NCBI RefSeq assembly: GCF_014650115.1 | Contig: NZ_BMUI01000003.1 | Location: 434,001 to 498,000 of the forward strand | Source: Streptomyces olivaceoviridis | Lineage (GTDB): Bacteria; Actinomycetota; Actinomycetes; Streptomycetales; Streptomycetaceae | Direction: 5' to 3' | DNA length: 64,000 nt | Made by a program: the position numbers and the translations under genes | In this document: piece after piece, positions 8,014-15,967 of the stretch | Position numbering within the stretch: the stretch's first letter is position 1 | Layout: each line of letters opens with the position of its first letter | The notes under the pieces: model-generated | What the model saw: only the letters and a program-made list of their open reading frames with translations | Database searches by the model: none | What the model was told of the DNA's origin: nothing

Positions 8014-8961
8014 GTGGTGAGACATGTCATCGCCCTCGACGTGGGCGGTACCGGGATGAAGGCCGCCCTCGTCGGCGACGACGGCGCGCTACTCCACCGC
8101 GCCCGCCGCGCCACCGGCCGCGAGCGCGGCCCCGAGGCGGTGCTCGCGGGCATCCTCGACTTCGCCGCCGAGCTGCGCGCGTACGGCGTCGAGCACTACG
8201 GCGAGCCCGCCGGCGCGGCCGGCATCGCCGTCCCCGGCATCGTCGACGAGGCGACCGGCACCGCCGTCTACGCCGCCAACCTGGGCTGGCGGGACGTACC
8301 CCTGCGGGCCCTGCTCGCCGACCGGCTCGGGGTGCCCGTCGCCCTCGGCCACGACGTCCGCACCGGCGGCCTCGCGGAGGGCCGGATCGGCGCGGGCCGG
8401 GGCGCGGACCGGTTCCTGTTCGTGCCGCTGGGCACCGGGATCGCCGGTGCCATCGGCATCGACGGCCGGGTGGAGGCCGGCGCGCACGGCTTCGCGGGCG
8501 AGATCGGCCACATCGTCGTACGCCCCGGAGGCGCGGTCTGCCCCTGCGGGCAGCGCGGCTGCCTGGAGCGGTACGCCTCCGCGTCCGCCGTCAGCGAGGC
8601 ATGGGCGGCGGCCTGCGGAGACCCCGGGGCGGACGCGGCGGACTGCGCCGAGGCCGTCGCGTCCGGCGACCCGAACGCCGCCCGGGTCTGGCAGGAGGCG
8701 GTGGACGCGCTCGCCGACGGGCTGGTCACCGCCCTCACCCTGCTGGACCCCCGCACGCTGATCATCGGTGGCGGCCTGGCCGAGGCGGGGGAAGTGTTGT
8801 TCCAGCCCCTGCGGGACGCCGTCCGGCACCGGGTCACCTTCCAGAAACTGCCGACGATCGTCCCGGCGGCGCTGGGCGACACGGCCGGCTGCCTCGGCGC
8901 GGGGCTCCTCGCGCAGGACCTGCTGACGGCCACTTCTACGACTCCGGAGGTAAGCACCTGA
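8014..8961 (+). CDS. nagK: ROK-family N-acetylglucosamine kinase
   Basis: A 315-residue ROK kinase. The ATP-phosphate loop LDVGGTGMKAALV opens the protein and the ROK zinc motif CPCGQRGCLERYAS sits near residue 173-186, after GEIGHIVV. ROK enzymes phosphorylate glucose, mannose or GlcNAc; the gene overlaps nagA by one base (TGATG) and has dre sites upstream, so GlcNAc is the likely substrate, giving GlcNAc 6-phosphate for NagA. It starts at GTG 8014 (a second GTG follows directly); GGGAGGG lies 13 nt upstream, a little far. Regulation by DasR is predicted. Confidence 0.9.
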   Translation: MVRHVIALDVGGTGMKAALVGDDGALLHRARRATGRERGPEAVLAGILDFAAELRAYGVEHYGEPAGAAGIAVPGIVDEATGTAVYAANLGWRDVPLRALLADRLGVPVALGHDVRTGGLAEGRIGAGRGADRFLFVPLGTGIAGAIGIDGRVEAGAHGFAGEIGHIVVRPGGAVCPCGQRGCLERYASASAVSEAWAAACGDPGADAADCAEAVASGDPNAARVWQEAVDALADGLVTALTLLDPRTLIIGGGLAEAGEVLFQPLRDAVRHRVTFQKLPTIVPAALGDTAGCLGAGLLAQDLLTATSTTPEVST

Positions 8962-10175
8962 TGGCAACCGAGCGGGAGACTCCGGACAGGCACGGCACCC
9001 CGTCAGGGGCGCGGGGCACCGCGCGCCCGACCCCCACCGGCCCGCAACTGCTCACCGGCGCGAACGTGGTGCTCCCCACCGGAACGGTGCGGAACGGCCG
9101 ACTGGCGATCGAGGGCAGGCGCATCACCAGCACCCCGCCGGCCGACGCCCGACTGATCGACGTCACCGGCCACTGGCTCGTCCCCGGCTTCGTGGACATC
9201 CACAACCACGGCGGGGGCGGAGCCTCCTTCTCCGGCACCGCCGAGCAGATCCTCACCGCCGTCCACACGCACCGCGTCCACGGCACCACCACCCTCGTCG
9301 CCTCCACCGTCACCGACGAGATGGACCTGCTGGTGCGTCAGGCCGGCCTGCTGAGCGAGCTGGCCGAGCAGGGCGACATCGCGGGCATCCACTTCGAGGG
9401 GCCGTTCATCTCCCCGTGCCGCAAGGGCGCGCACTCCGAGAAGCTGCTGCGCGACCCGGACCCGGCCGAGGTCCGCAAGCTGATCGACGCGGCGCGCGGC
9501 AAGGCGAAGATGGTCACCCTCGCGACCGAGCTGCCCGGCGGCATCGACTCCGTACGGCTGCTCGTCGAGCACGGCGTGCTCGCGGCGATCGGGCACACCG
9601 ACGCCGGCTACGAGCAGACGGTCGAGGCGATCGACGCGGGCGCCACCGTCGCCACCCACCTCTTCAACGCCATGCCCGCCCTGAACCACCGCGCGCCCGG
9701 CCCGATCGCCGCCCTGCTGGAGGACGAGCGGGTCACGGTCGAGCTGATCAACGACGGCGTCCATCTGCACCCCGCCGCGCTGGAGCTGGCGTTCCATCAC
9801 GCGGGCGCGGACCGGGTGGCGTTCATCACCGACGCGATGGACGCGGCCGGCACCGGTGACGGGCGCTACATGCTCGGCCCGCTGGAGGTCGAGGTCAGCG
9901 AGGGCGTGGCCCGGCTGGTGGAGGGCGGTTCGATCGCGGGCTCCACGCTGACGCTGGACCGCGCGTTCCAGCGGGCGGTGACCGTCGACAAGCTGTCGGT
10001 GGAGGACGCCGTGACCGCCCTGTCGGCCAACCCGGCCCGGCTGCTCGGCCTCTTCGACCGGGTCGGGTCGCTGGAGCCCGGCAAGGACGCCGACCTGGTC
10101 CTGCTGGACGCGGACTTCGCGCTGAAGGGCGTGATGCGGCAGGGCGAATGGGTGGTAGCGCCCCAACTGCCCTGA
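8961..10175 (+). CDS. nagA: N-acetylglucosamine-6-phosphate deacetylase
   Basis: A 404-residue amidohydrolase that removes acetate from GlcNAc 6-phosphate to give glucosamine 6-phosphate, the DasR effector. Metal and substrate motifs are intact: DIHNHGGGGASF, HFEGPFISP, GHTDAGY, THLFNAMPALNHR and the catalytic-Asp segment FITDAMDAAGTG. GGAGG lies 10 nt before the ATG inside the end of nagK, so the pair forms an operon. The first 40 or so residues before ANVVLPTG are low-complexity and Pro/Thr-rich, longer than in many NagA proteins. nagB is not in the window. Confidence 0.95.
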   Translation: MATERETPDRHGTPSGARGTARPTPTGPQLLTGANVVLPTGTVRNGRLAIEGRRITSTPPADARLIDVTGHWLVPGFVDIHNHGGGGASFSGTAEQILTAVHTHRVHGTTTLVASTVTDEMDLLVRQAGLLSELAEQGDIAGIHFEGPFISPCRKGAHSEKLLRDPDPAEVRKLIDAARGKAKMVTLATELPGGIDSVRLLVEHGVLAAIGHTDAGYEQTVEAIDAGATVATHLFNAMPALNHRAPGPIAALLEDERVTVELINDGVHLHPAALELAFHHAGADRVAFITDAMDAAGTGDGRYMLGPLEVEVSEGVARLVEGGSIAGSTLTLDRAFQRAVTVDKLSVEDAVTALSANPARLLGLFDRVGSLEPGKDADLVLLDADFALKGVMRQGEWVVAPQLP

Positions 10176-10298
10176 TCCGTACCGGCGTCGAGGAGACGGA
10201 GGCCGATCCGCGCACTGGGCCGACCGCCGTCTCTTTGGCATGATCGGGACCCCGGAAAACCGAGACAGCCGCACGGACTTCGAGGGAGGTCGGCCCGG

Positions 10299-11216
10299 GT
10301 GATCCTCACGGTCACGCTGAACACCGCTCTCGACATCACCTATCGCGTACGGTCGCTGCGGCCGCACGCCTCGCACCGCGTCTCCGAGGTGGCCGAGCGG
10401 CCCGGCGGCAAGGGCGTGAACGTGGCCCGGGTCCTGGCCGCGCTCGGCCAGGACGTGACGGTCACCGGCTTCGCGGGCGGCGGCACCGGCCGGGCGGTGC
10501 GCGACGGGCTGACCGGCACGCCCGGCCTGACGGACGCGCTGGTGCCGGTCGCCGGGGCGACCCGGCGCACGATAGCCGTGGTCGACGAACGGTCAGGTGA
10601 CACGACCCAGCTGAACGAGCCCGGCCCGCAGATCGAGCCGGCCGAGTGGGGCGCCTTCCTCGACCGTTACGAGGAACTGCTGGGCGGCGCCTCGGCGGTG
10701 GCCCTGTGCGGGAGCCTGCCCCCGGGGGTGCCGGTCGGCGCGTACGCGAAGCTGGTCCGGCTGGCCCGTGCGCAGGGTGTCCCCGTCCTGCTGGACACCA
10801 GCGGTGAGCCCCTGCGCCGCGGGGTGGCGGCCCGCCCGGACATCATCAAGCCCAACGCCGACGAACTGGCTGAACTCACCGGCTCCCACGACCCGCTGCG
10901 TGCCACCCAGGACGCCCGACGCCGCGGCGCCCACGCGGTGGTCGCCTCCCTCGGCCCGGACGGCCTGCTCGCCGTCACCCCCGAGGGCCGCTGGCGCGCC
11001 ACTCCGCCGGCCCCCGAATTCGGCAACCCCACCGGCGCCGGCGACTCGGCCGTCGCCGGCCTCCTCTCCGGCCTGCGGGACCAACTCCCCTGGCCTGACC
11101 GCCTCACCCGCGCGGTCGCCTTGTCGGCGGCCACCGTGCGGTCCCCTACAGCGGGCGACTTCGACCGCGCGGCCTACGAGAAACTCCTTGCGCGCGTGTC
11201 GGTGACGGTGGCGTGA
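10299..11216 (+). CDS. PfkB-family sugar kinase (1-phosphofructokinase-like)
   Basis: A 305-residue ribokinase-fold sugar kinase. The first PfkB signature (RPGGKGVNVARVLAALG, near residue 34) and the second with the anion hole and catalytic Asp (NPTGAGDSAVAGL, near 245) are both intact, and LNEPGP plus GSLPPGVP place it with the 1-phosphofructokinase/tagatose-6-phosphate kinase branch. An excellent ribosome site GAGGGAGGT ends 8 nt before the GTG start. It lies 123 nt after nagA on the same strand and may be co-transcribed, giving a link from aminosugar breakdown to glycolysis; its exact substrate cannot be read from the sequence. Confidence 0.85.
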   Translation: MILTVTLNTALDITYRVRSLRPHASHRVSEVAERPGGKGVNVARVLAALGQDVTVTGFAGGGTGRAVRDGLTGTPGLTDALVPVAGATRRTIAVVDERSGDTTQLNEPGPQIEPAEWGAFLDRYEELLGGASAVALCGSLPPGVPVGAYAKLVRLARAQGVPVLLDTSGEPLRRGVAARPDIIKPNADELAELTGSHDPLRATQDARRRGAHAVVASLGPDGLLAVTPEGRWRATPPAPEFGNPTGAGDSAVAGLLSGLRDQLPWPDRLTRAVALSAATVRSPTAGDFDRAAYEKLLARVSVTVA

Positions 11217-11410
11217 AGCTGCGCAAACCCTCGCCGGACACACCGGCCTAGCAGTTTGGCCGGGAAAGGCCCTGTTCCTCGTCTCAGCGAGATGATCGGA
11301 TGATCATCCCGTTCGCTGCATTGACCAGTAGCGGACCAGCGGCAAAGGACACAGGGGGCCCGTCACGGGCGGGCGCCGTACTTGAGATCTACTTCTCGCT
11401 GGGGGAACAC

Positions 11411-11761
11411 ATGCGCGCATTACATGCTGCCAAGCAACTCGCGGTTCTCGGTCTGGCCTCGATGGGACTCGTCATCTCCATGAGTTCCACGGCGTCGGCC
11501 GATCAAGCCGGAGTCTGGGTGAAGGATGGCCACTACTTCAGCATCCGAAAGAGTGCCAGCACCTCGTCGGCCGTGGTCCACTCGGTCACCGACCCAGATG
11601 CCAGGATTCCTTGCACGACGACCCCGTGCACGCGAGAGGACAACGGCGGCTCATACAAGTGCTGGTCCGGAGGCCCGTCCGGCAATGACTGGGTGAAGGT
11701 GAAGTGGGACGGAAAGACGGGCTGGGTGGCCGTCCTCTGTGTCGAAGGCGGACGCATCTAA
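11411..11761 (+). CDS. Small secreted SH3-like protein
   Basis: A 116-residue exported protein. An N-terminal signal peptide (MRALHAAKQLAVLGLASMG, cleavage likely after ASA near residue 28) is followed by a compact domain with WVKDGHYFSIRKSAS and WVKVKWDGKTGWVAVLCVEGG, the pattern of a bacterial SH3/YgiM-type domain. Four cysteines (in CTTTPC, KCWSG and VLCVE) could form two disulfides. The start is set by GGGGGA 6 nt before the ATG. Function is unknown; such domains often bind cell wall. It is convergent with the next gene, with a shared terminator. Confidence 0.75.
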   Translation: MRALHAAKQLAVLGLASMGLVISMSSTASADQAGVWVKDGHYFSIRKSASTSSAVVHSVTDPDARIPCTTTPCTREDNGGSYKCWSGGPSGNDWVKVKWDGKTGWVAVLCVEGGRI

Positions 11762-11766
11762 GCAGA

Positions 11767-11806
11767 GGTTGTGGTGCCCTCGGCGGCCGTCGAGGGCACC
11801 ACAACC
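11767..11806. terminator. Bidirectional terminator between convergent genes
   Basis: Perfect 16-bp inverted repeat (11767-11782 and 11791-11806) with an 8-nt loop, 6 nt after one stop codon and 11 nt from the other. Confidence 0.88.
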
Positions 11807-11816
11807 GCTTCGGGGC

Positions 11817-12746
11817 TCAGCCGCTGGAATTGACCCAACCCTTCACCAGCCACATCTGGTCGATCAGAGCATCGCACTGATTTCCCTGCGCGCACGAGAG
11901 CGCGATGGTGTTCGTTCCCTTGTCGAGCTGGACCCAGTTGTACGTCTTCGTCCAGCCCTTCTTGTAGTCGCCCGCGGCGGCGTGCGCCCAGTTCTTCAGT
12001 CCGACAGGCGTGTTGGAAGCCGCGCCGTTGACCGTGAGGGTGGCGGTGGCGTCCTTGCCGGGAACGCTGTAACCGACGTAGACACTGTATTTACCGGACT
12101 CGGGGATATTGTCGACGGTCCAGGTGATCGAGGCGCCGGTCTGGTTGAAGCCCGTCACATAGGTGCCGCCGGCCGCCTGCGCGCCCTGCACGTCCGTCGC
12201 CTTGGTCGCACCGCCGGCCAGCTGGAGGGCGCTCGCGTCCGACTTCGGCAGCTCACCCGGCGTCGCCGAGGTGCTGCCCGAAGGGCTCGGGCTGCTGGTC
12301 TGGGACTGGGTCGGAGTGGAGCCGGCCTCGTTGCCGGACTTGTCGTCGTCCGTGTTGCCGTTGATCATCGCGACGCCGATGCCGATGACGACCGCGGCGA
12401 CCACCGCGATGGCGCCGATCAGCAGGCCCTTGGTGTTGGGGCCGCGGCGGCCGGGCGCGGGGGCCGCGGGGCGGCGGGAGGCCGGGGCGCCGCCGGGCAG
12501 CGTCTCCGGTGCCTGGTAGTGGGCGTTCGGCTGGCCGTGGGCGCCCTGCTGGGGAACGCCCTGGCCGTACGGGGCCTGCTGTGCGCCGTAGCTGCGCTCG
12601 CCGACCGTGCGCACCCTGCTGACCGAGTTCGGGTAGCCGTAACCGCCGGACGGCGGCTGGGCTCCCCGGGCCTGGCCGTCTGCGTACAGGTAGCCGAACG
12701 GGTCGTCGTCCTCGGGCGTGCTCGCGCCGTTGTCGCCGGGCGTCAT
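11817..12746 (-). CDS. Membrane-anchored protein with C-terminal carbohydrate-binding-like domain
   Basis: A 309-residue protein with three parts. Residues 1-100 are a cytoplasmic Gly/Pro/Gln/Tyr-rich disordered region. A single transmembrane helix (LLIGAIAVVAAVVIGIGVAM) lies near 108-127, then a Ser/Thr/Pro linker. The outer domain (near 175-305) has ITWTVDNIPESGKYSVYVGY and WVQLDKGTNTIALSC, typical of CBM6/CBM35-like beta-sandwiches, with one Cys pair. It probably sits in the membrane with the sugar-binding domain facing the wall. GAGGAG lies upstream of the ATG. It is next to cdgB on the same strand but 118 nt downstream of it. Ligand unknown. Confidence 0.75.
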   Translation of the reverse strand: MTPGDNGASTPEDDDPFGYLYADGQARGAQPPSGGYGYPNSVSRVRTVGERSYGAQQAPYGQGVPQQGAHGQPNAHYQAPETLPGGAPASRRPAAPAPGRRGPNTKGLLIGAIAVVAAVVIGIGVAMINGNTDDDKSGNEAGSTPTQSQTSSPSPSGSTSATPGELPKSDASALQLAGGATKATDVQGAQAAGGTYVTGFNQTGASITWTVDNIPESGKYSVYVGYSVPGKDATATLTVNGAASNTPVGLKNWAHAAAGDYKKGWTKTYNWVQLDKGTNTIALSCAQGNQCDALIDQMWLVKGWVNSSG

Positions 12747-12864
12747 CCCTTGGTACTCCTCAACAGGTGCGGGCGGATGCGGTACGGGTGTGGAATGGCG
12801 AGCCTACCCGCTCTCACTCGTCCAAACGGGTGACTCAGACCGCATCAACTCGCTGACCTGCGCC

Positions 12865-14520
12865 TCATCCAGCGCGCCGGTGCTGTTTGGGACGAGATCG
12901 TTTCTCTATGTACATCCGCTCGTCAGCGGACTTCAACACCTCGTCCGCCGTCATGCCGCAGTGTGCCCAGCCGATGCCGAAACTCGCGCCGACCCGGACG
13001 GCCCGGCCCTCGGCGCGGATCGGCTGGATGATCTCGTTGCGCAGCCGTACGGCGAGGTCCTGGGCGTCGGCCCGGCCGAGGCCGTCGGCGAGGATCACGA
13101 ACTCGTCGCCGCCGAGCCGGGCGACCGTGTCGCCGTCCCGGACGCCGTTGCTCAGCCGCCGGGCGACCTCGATGAGCACCGCGTCGCCCGCGTTGTGCCC
13201 GAACCGGTCGTTGATCGACTTGAAGCCGTCGAGGTCGCAGAAGAGGACCGCGAGGCCCTTGGTGCCGTCGTCACGGTCGTCCTCGGGGGCGACGGTGTGC
13301 ACATGGTGGTCGTAGGCGTCGAAGCCCTCCGCGCCCGGCACGAAGTCGAAGCCGTGGCCTGCGGGGGTGTCCAAGGCGGGGTGGCCGTAGGCCGCGTCCA
13401 GGGACTCCAGCGCGTCGGCGTGGGCGGGGCGCTCGCAGAGCCGGGCGGACAGGCGCGAGCGCAGCTCGGCGGAGTTGGGCAGGCCGGTCAGCGAGTCGTG
13501 GGAGGCGCGGTGGGCGAGCTGGAGCTCGCGCCGCTTGCGCTCCTCTATGTCCTCGACGTGGGTGAGGAGGAAGCGGGGGCCGTCTGCGGCGTCGGCGACG
13601 ACGCTGTTGCGCAGGGACACCCAGACGTAGGTGCCGTCGCGGCGGCCCAGGCGCAGTTCCGCCCGGCCGCCCTCCGCGGAGGTCCGCAGCAGGGTGCCGA
13701 CGTCCTCGGGGTGGACGAGGTCGGCGAAGGAGTAGCGGCGCATCGCGGAGGCGGGCCGGCCGAGCAGCCGGCACAGGGCGTCGTTGGTGCGCAGGATGCG
13801 GCCGTGCTGGTCTCCGCCCATCTCGGCGATGGCCATGCCGGAGGGGGCGTACTCGAAGGCCTGCCGGAAGGATTCCTCGCTGGCGCGCAGGGCCTGCTGC
13901 TCGCGTTCCAGGCGGACCAGGGCACGCTGCATGTTGGCGCGCAGGCGCGCGTTGCTGATCGCGATGGCGGCCTGGAAGGCGTACATCTGGAGGGCCTCGC
14001 GGCCCCAGGCGCCGGGGCGGCGGCCGTTGCGCGGCCGGTCGACGGATATGACGCCGAGCAGTTCGCCGCAGGTGGAGCCCTGCACACCGGGGGTGTACAT
14101 GGGCGCGAAGAGCCGGTCGGAGGGGTGCCACTCGTCCTCGAAGCGGGGCTCGGGCCCGTCGGTGTACCACTGGGGAACGTCGTCGTCGTCGAGGACCCAG
14201 CCCTCGGTGTGCGGTATGAAGACGAGGTCGCCCCAGCGTTCGCCCATGCCGAGCCGCCGGTCCCAGGACTCGCGTGAGCCGGCCCGGCCGGTGATCAGGG
14301 CCTCGGCGGCGGAGTTGCCGGAGAAGGCGGCGACCACGAGATCGCCGTCCTGGCGGACCAGGTTGACGGCCGCCATCTCGTAGCCGAGGGCGGACACGGC
14401 GCCGTCCGCGACGGTCTGCAGTGTGTCCGCCAGGCTGCGTGCCGTGTTCATGTCGGCCATGACCTGGTGCAGCTGTCGCAGGGACGCAAGACGGACATAC
14501 GGCTCCGACTCGGTCTCCAT
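12865..14520 (-). CDS. cdgB: GAF-PAS-GGDEF diguanylate cyclase CdgB
   Basis: A 551-residue soluble cyclic-di-GMP synthase. Domains in order: GAF (about 25-180), a short coiled-coil linker, PAS/PAC (about 220-335) and GGDEF (about 340-545). The active-site motif is LGGDEFVIL and the inhibitory I-site RDGD lies five residues before it, so both catalysis and feedback look intact. Between DSLTGLPN and FCDLDGFKS there is an unusual insert of about 60 Asp/His-rich residues. The ATG at 14520 follows GGGGGGAGGG. By position and architecture this is S. coelicolor CdgB, a BldD-controlled regulator of development (established for that gene). Crp- and BldD-like sites lie upstream. Confidence 0.9.
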   Translation of the reverse strand: METESEPYVRLASLRQLHQVMADMNTARSLADTLQTVADGAVSALGYEMAAVNLVRQDGDLVVAAFSGNSAAEALITGRAGSRESWDRRLGMGERWGDLVFIPHTEGWVLDDDDVPQWYTDGPEPRFEDEWHPSDRLFAPMYTPGVQGSTCGELLGVISVDRPRNGRRPGAWGREALQMYAFQAAIAISNARLRANMQRALVRLEREQQALRASEESFRQAFEYAPSGMAIAEMGGDQHGRILRTNDALCRLLGRPASAMRRYSFADLVHPEDVGTLLRTSAEGGRAELRLGRRDGTYVWVSLRNSVVADAADGPRFLLTHVEDIEERKRRELQLAHRASHDSLTGLPNSAELRSRLSARLCERPAHADALESLDAAYGHPALDTPAGHGFDFVPGAEGFDAYDHHVHTVAPEDDRDDGTKGLAVLFCDLDGFKSINDRFGHNAGDAVLIEVARRLSNGVRDGDTVARLGGDEFVILADGLGRADAQDLAVRLRNEIIQPIRAEGRAVRVGASFGIGWAHCGMTADEVLKSADERMYIEKRSRPKQHRRAG

Positions 14521-14619
14521 GCTCACCCTCCCCCCGAGACCTCGCAGCGAATCAAGGGTTGTGTCTGAACCTCTTCGTGGCTTCCCCGCCACTGAATCAC
14601 AGCGCGAAGCCCACTCGGT

Positions 14620-14630
14620 ACACAGGGTCA
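14620..14630 (-). promoter_or_regulatory. Possible BldD box upstream of cdgB
   Basis: AC-N5-GTCA, fitting the BldD half-palindrome pattern tnAC-N5-GTnA, about 100 bp before the cdgB start. cdgB is a known BldD target in S. coelicolor; the exact site here is my assignment from a short degenerate motif. Confidence 0.4.
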
Positions 14631-14645
14631 ACAATTACTGCCCCT

Positions 14646-14661
14646 TGTGACTCAAGTCACA
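14646..14661. promoter_or_regulatory. Perfect Crp-type site TGTGA-N6-TCACA
   Basis: TGTGACTCAAGTCACA matches the full CRP/Crp consensus half-sites TGTGA and TCACA with a 6-nt centre; the arms extend to 7 bp. It lies 126 bp before cdgB and 190 bp before the flavin-reductase gene. The motif is an exact consensus match; binding by the Streptomyces Crp is inference. Confidence 0.65.
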
Positions 14662-14850
14662 GGAGAACGTGAACAATTGAGTGGAGCTTCTGCGTTTGCC
14701 CTGTGAGTTTCCTGAACGCACAGCGTGCGCCTGTGCTCACATGATGCATGGATCCGGCCGGTCGCCGCCTGTGTGCGCCGCTGGTCCTAGGACCCGGCTC
14801 GGGCGGAGGGCCGATGCGGGCCCCGCGGGGCGGAGACTAGCGTTTCCGGC

Positions 14851-15423
14851 GTGCTGAAGACTCCCTCCCCCACGACCCCCCTGCCTTCCGGGCATCCTGA
14901 GGGGGTGAGCAACGACGAGTTCCGGGCCGCCATGTCCCGGCTGGCCGCGGGCGTGGTCCTGGTGACCGCGCAGGAACCGCCGCTGGATCCGGACGACCCC
15001 GACGCGCCGGGCGTGGAGGACGTCGGCATGACCGCCACCGCCTTCATGTCCGTCTCCCTCGACCCGCCGCTGGTCCTGGTCAGCCTGCGCACGGGCGCCC
15101 GCATGGACGACCTGCTCGACGAGCAGCCGCTGTGGGCGGTGTCGGTCCTCACCGAGAGCCAGCGGCACATCGCCGGCCGCTTCGCCATGAGGGGCCGCAT
15201 CAGCGACCGGCTGCTCTTCGAGGACATCCCCTACGTCCGGGGCGAGGTCACCGGCGCCCCGCTGGTCGGCGGCGCGCTGGCCACCCTGGAGTGCCGGACC
15301 GAGCAGCGGGTGACCGCCGGGGACCACACCCTGGTCATCGGCCGTGTCCTCACCGCCCGGGTGCCGAGCGCCGAGGGGGGCCCGCTGATGTACTTCCGGG
15401 GGCGGTACCGGCAGTTGGGCTGA
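14851..15423 (+). CDS. Flavin reductase domain protein
   Basis: A 190-residue FMN-binding split-barrel protein of the flavin_reductase family, which supply reduced FMN to monooxygenases or act as NAD(P)H:flavin oxidoreductases. Family features: FRAAMSRLAAGVVLVTA, GMTATAFMSVSLDPPLVLVSL, and the C-terminal MYFRGRYRQL. An acidic insert (LDPDDPDAPGVED) separates strands near residue 45-60. I place the start at GTG 14851 because TAGCGT lies 7 nt upstream (leaderless pattern); a GTG at 14905 with GAGGGG very close is an alternative. It is divergent from cdgB. No partner monooxygenase is nearby. Confidence 0.8.
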   Translation: MLKTPSPTTPLPSGHPEGVSNDEFRAAMSRLAAGVVLVTAQEPPLDPDDPDAPGVEDVGMTATAFMSVSLDPPLVLVSLRTGARMDDLLDEQPLWAVSVLTESQRHIAGRFAMRGRISDRLLFEDIPYVRGEVTGAPLVGGALATLECRTEQRVTAGDHTLVIGRVLTARVPSAEGGPLMYFRGRYRQLG

Positions 15424-15505
15424 GCCGGGCACCGCCTCGCGGCCCCGTCGGGCCGAGCGGCGAATTCCGTGGCGGGTGGAGGGACCGCCTGCCTACGGTG
15501 CGCGG

Positions 15506-15967
15506 ATGACACCACGTCTGGAAGAAGTGACCCCGGGGAACTTCGACACCGCCGTCGCCCTCCGCGTCCGCCCCGACCAGGAACACGCCGTCTCACCGGT
15601 CGTACGGTCCCTCGCCGAGGCGTACGTCCACCCCCGCGACGTCGCCTGGCCCCGCCTGATCGTCGACGACGGCCGCGTCGTCGGCTTCCTCATGGCCTTC
15701 TTCGACATCGACTGGCACGGCGACGGCAGCGTGCACCGCTCCGGGCTGTGGCGGCTGAACATCGCCGCCGGCGAGCAGGGCAGGGGCTACGGCCGCTTCG
15801 CCGTCGATGCCGTGGCCGGCGAGATCCGCCGCCGGGGCGGCACGGAGCTGTACGTCAGCTGGCACCCCGGCCCGCACGGTCCCGAGGAGTTCTACCTCCG
15901 CCTGGGCTTCCGGAAGAACGGGGAGACGAGCGGGGACCAGACGGTGGGGGTGCTGGACCTGTCCTGA
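15506..15967 (+). CDS. GNAT-family acetyltransferase
   Basis: A 153-residue N-acetyltransferase. The acetyl-CoA loop motif A is readable as IAAGEQGRGYGRFAVDAV near residue 93-110, and the C-terminal FYLRLGFRKNG is the usual GNAT beta-bulge/helix. Substrate unknown. TACGGT lies 6 nt before the ATG, suggesting a leaderless transcript. It is convergent with the ECF sigma gene, whose open frame runs antisense through nearly all of this gene. Confidence 0.8.
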   Translation: MTPRLEEVTPGNFDTAVALRVRPDQEHAVSPVVRSLAEAYVHPRDVAWPRLIVDDGRVVGFLMAFFDIDWHGDGSVHRSGLWRLNIAAGEQGRGYGRFAVDAVAGEIRRRGGTELYVSWHPGPHGPEEFYLRLGFRKNGETSGDQTVGVLDLS

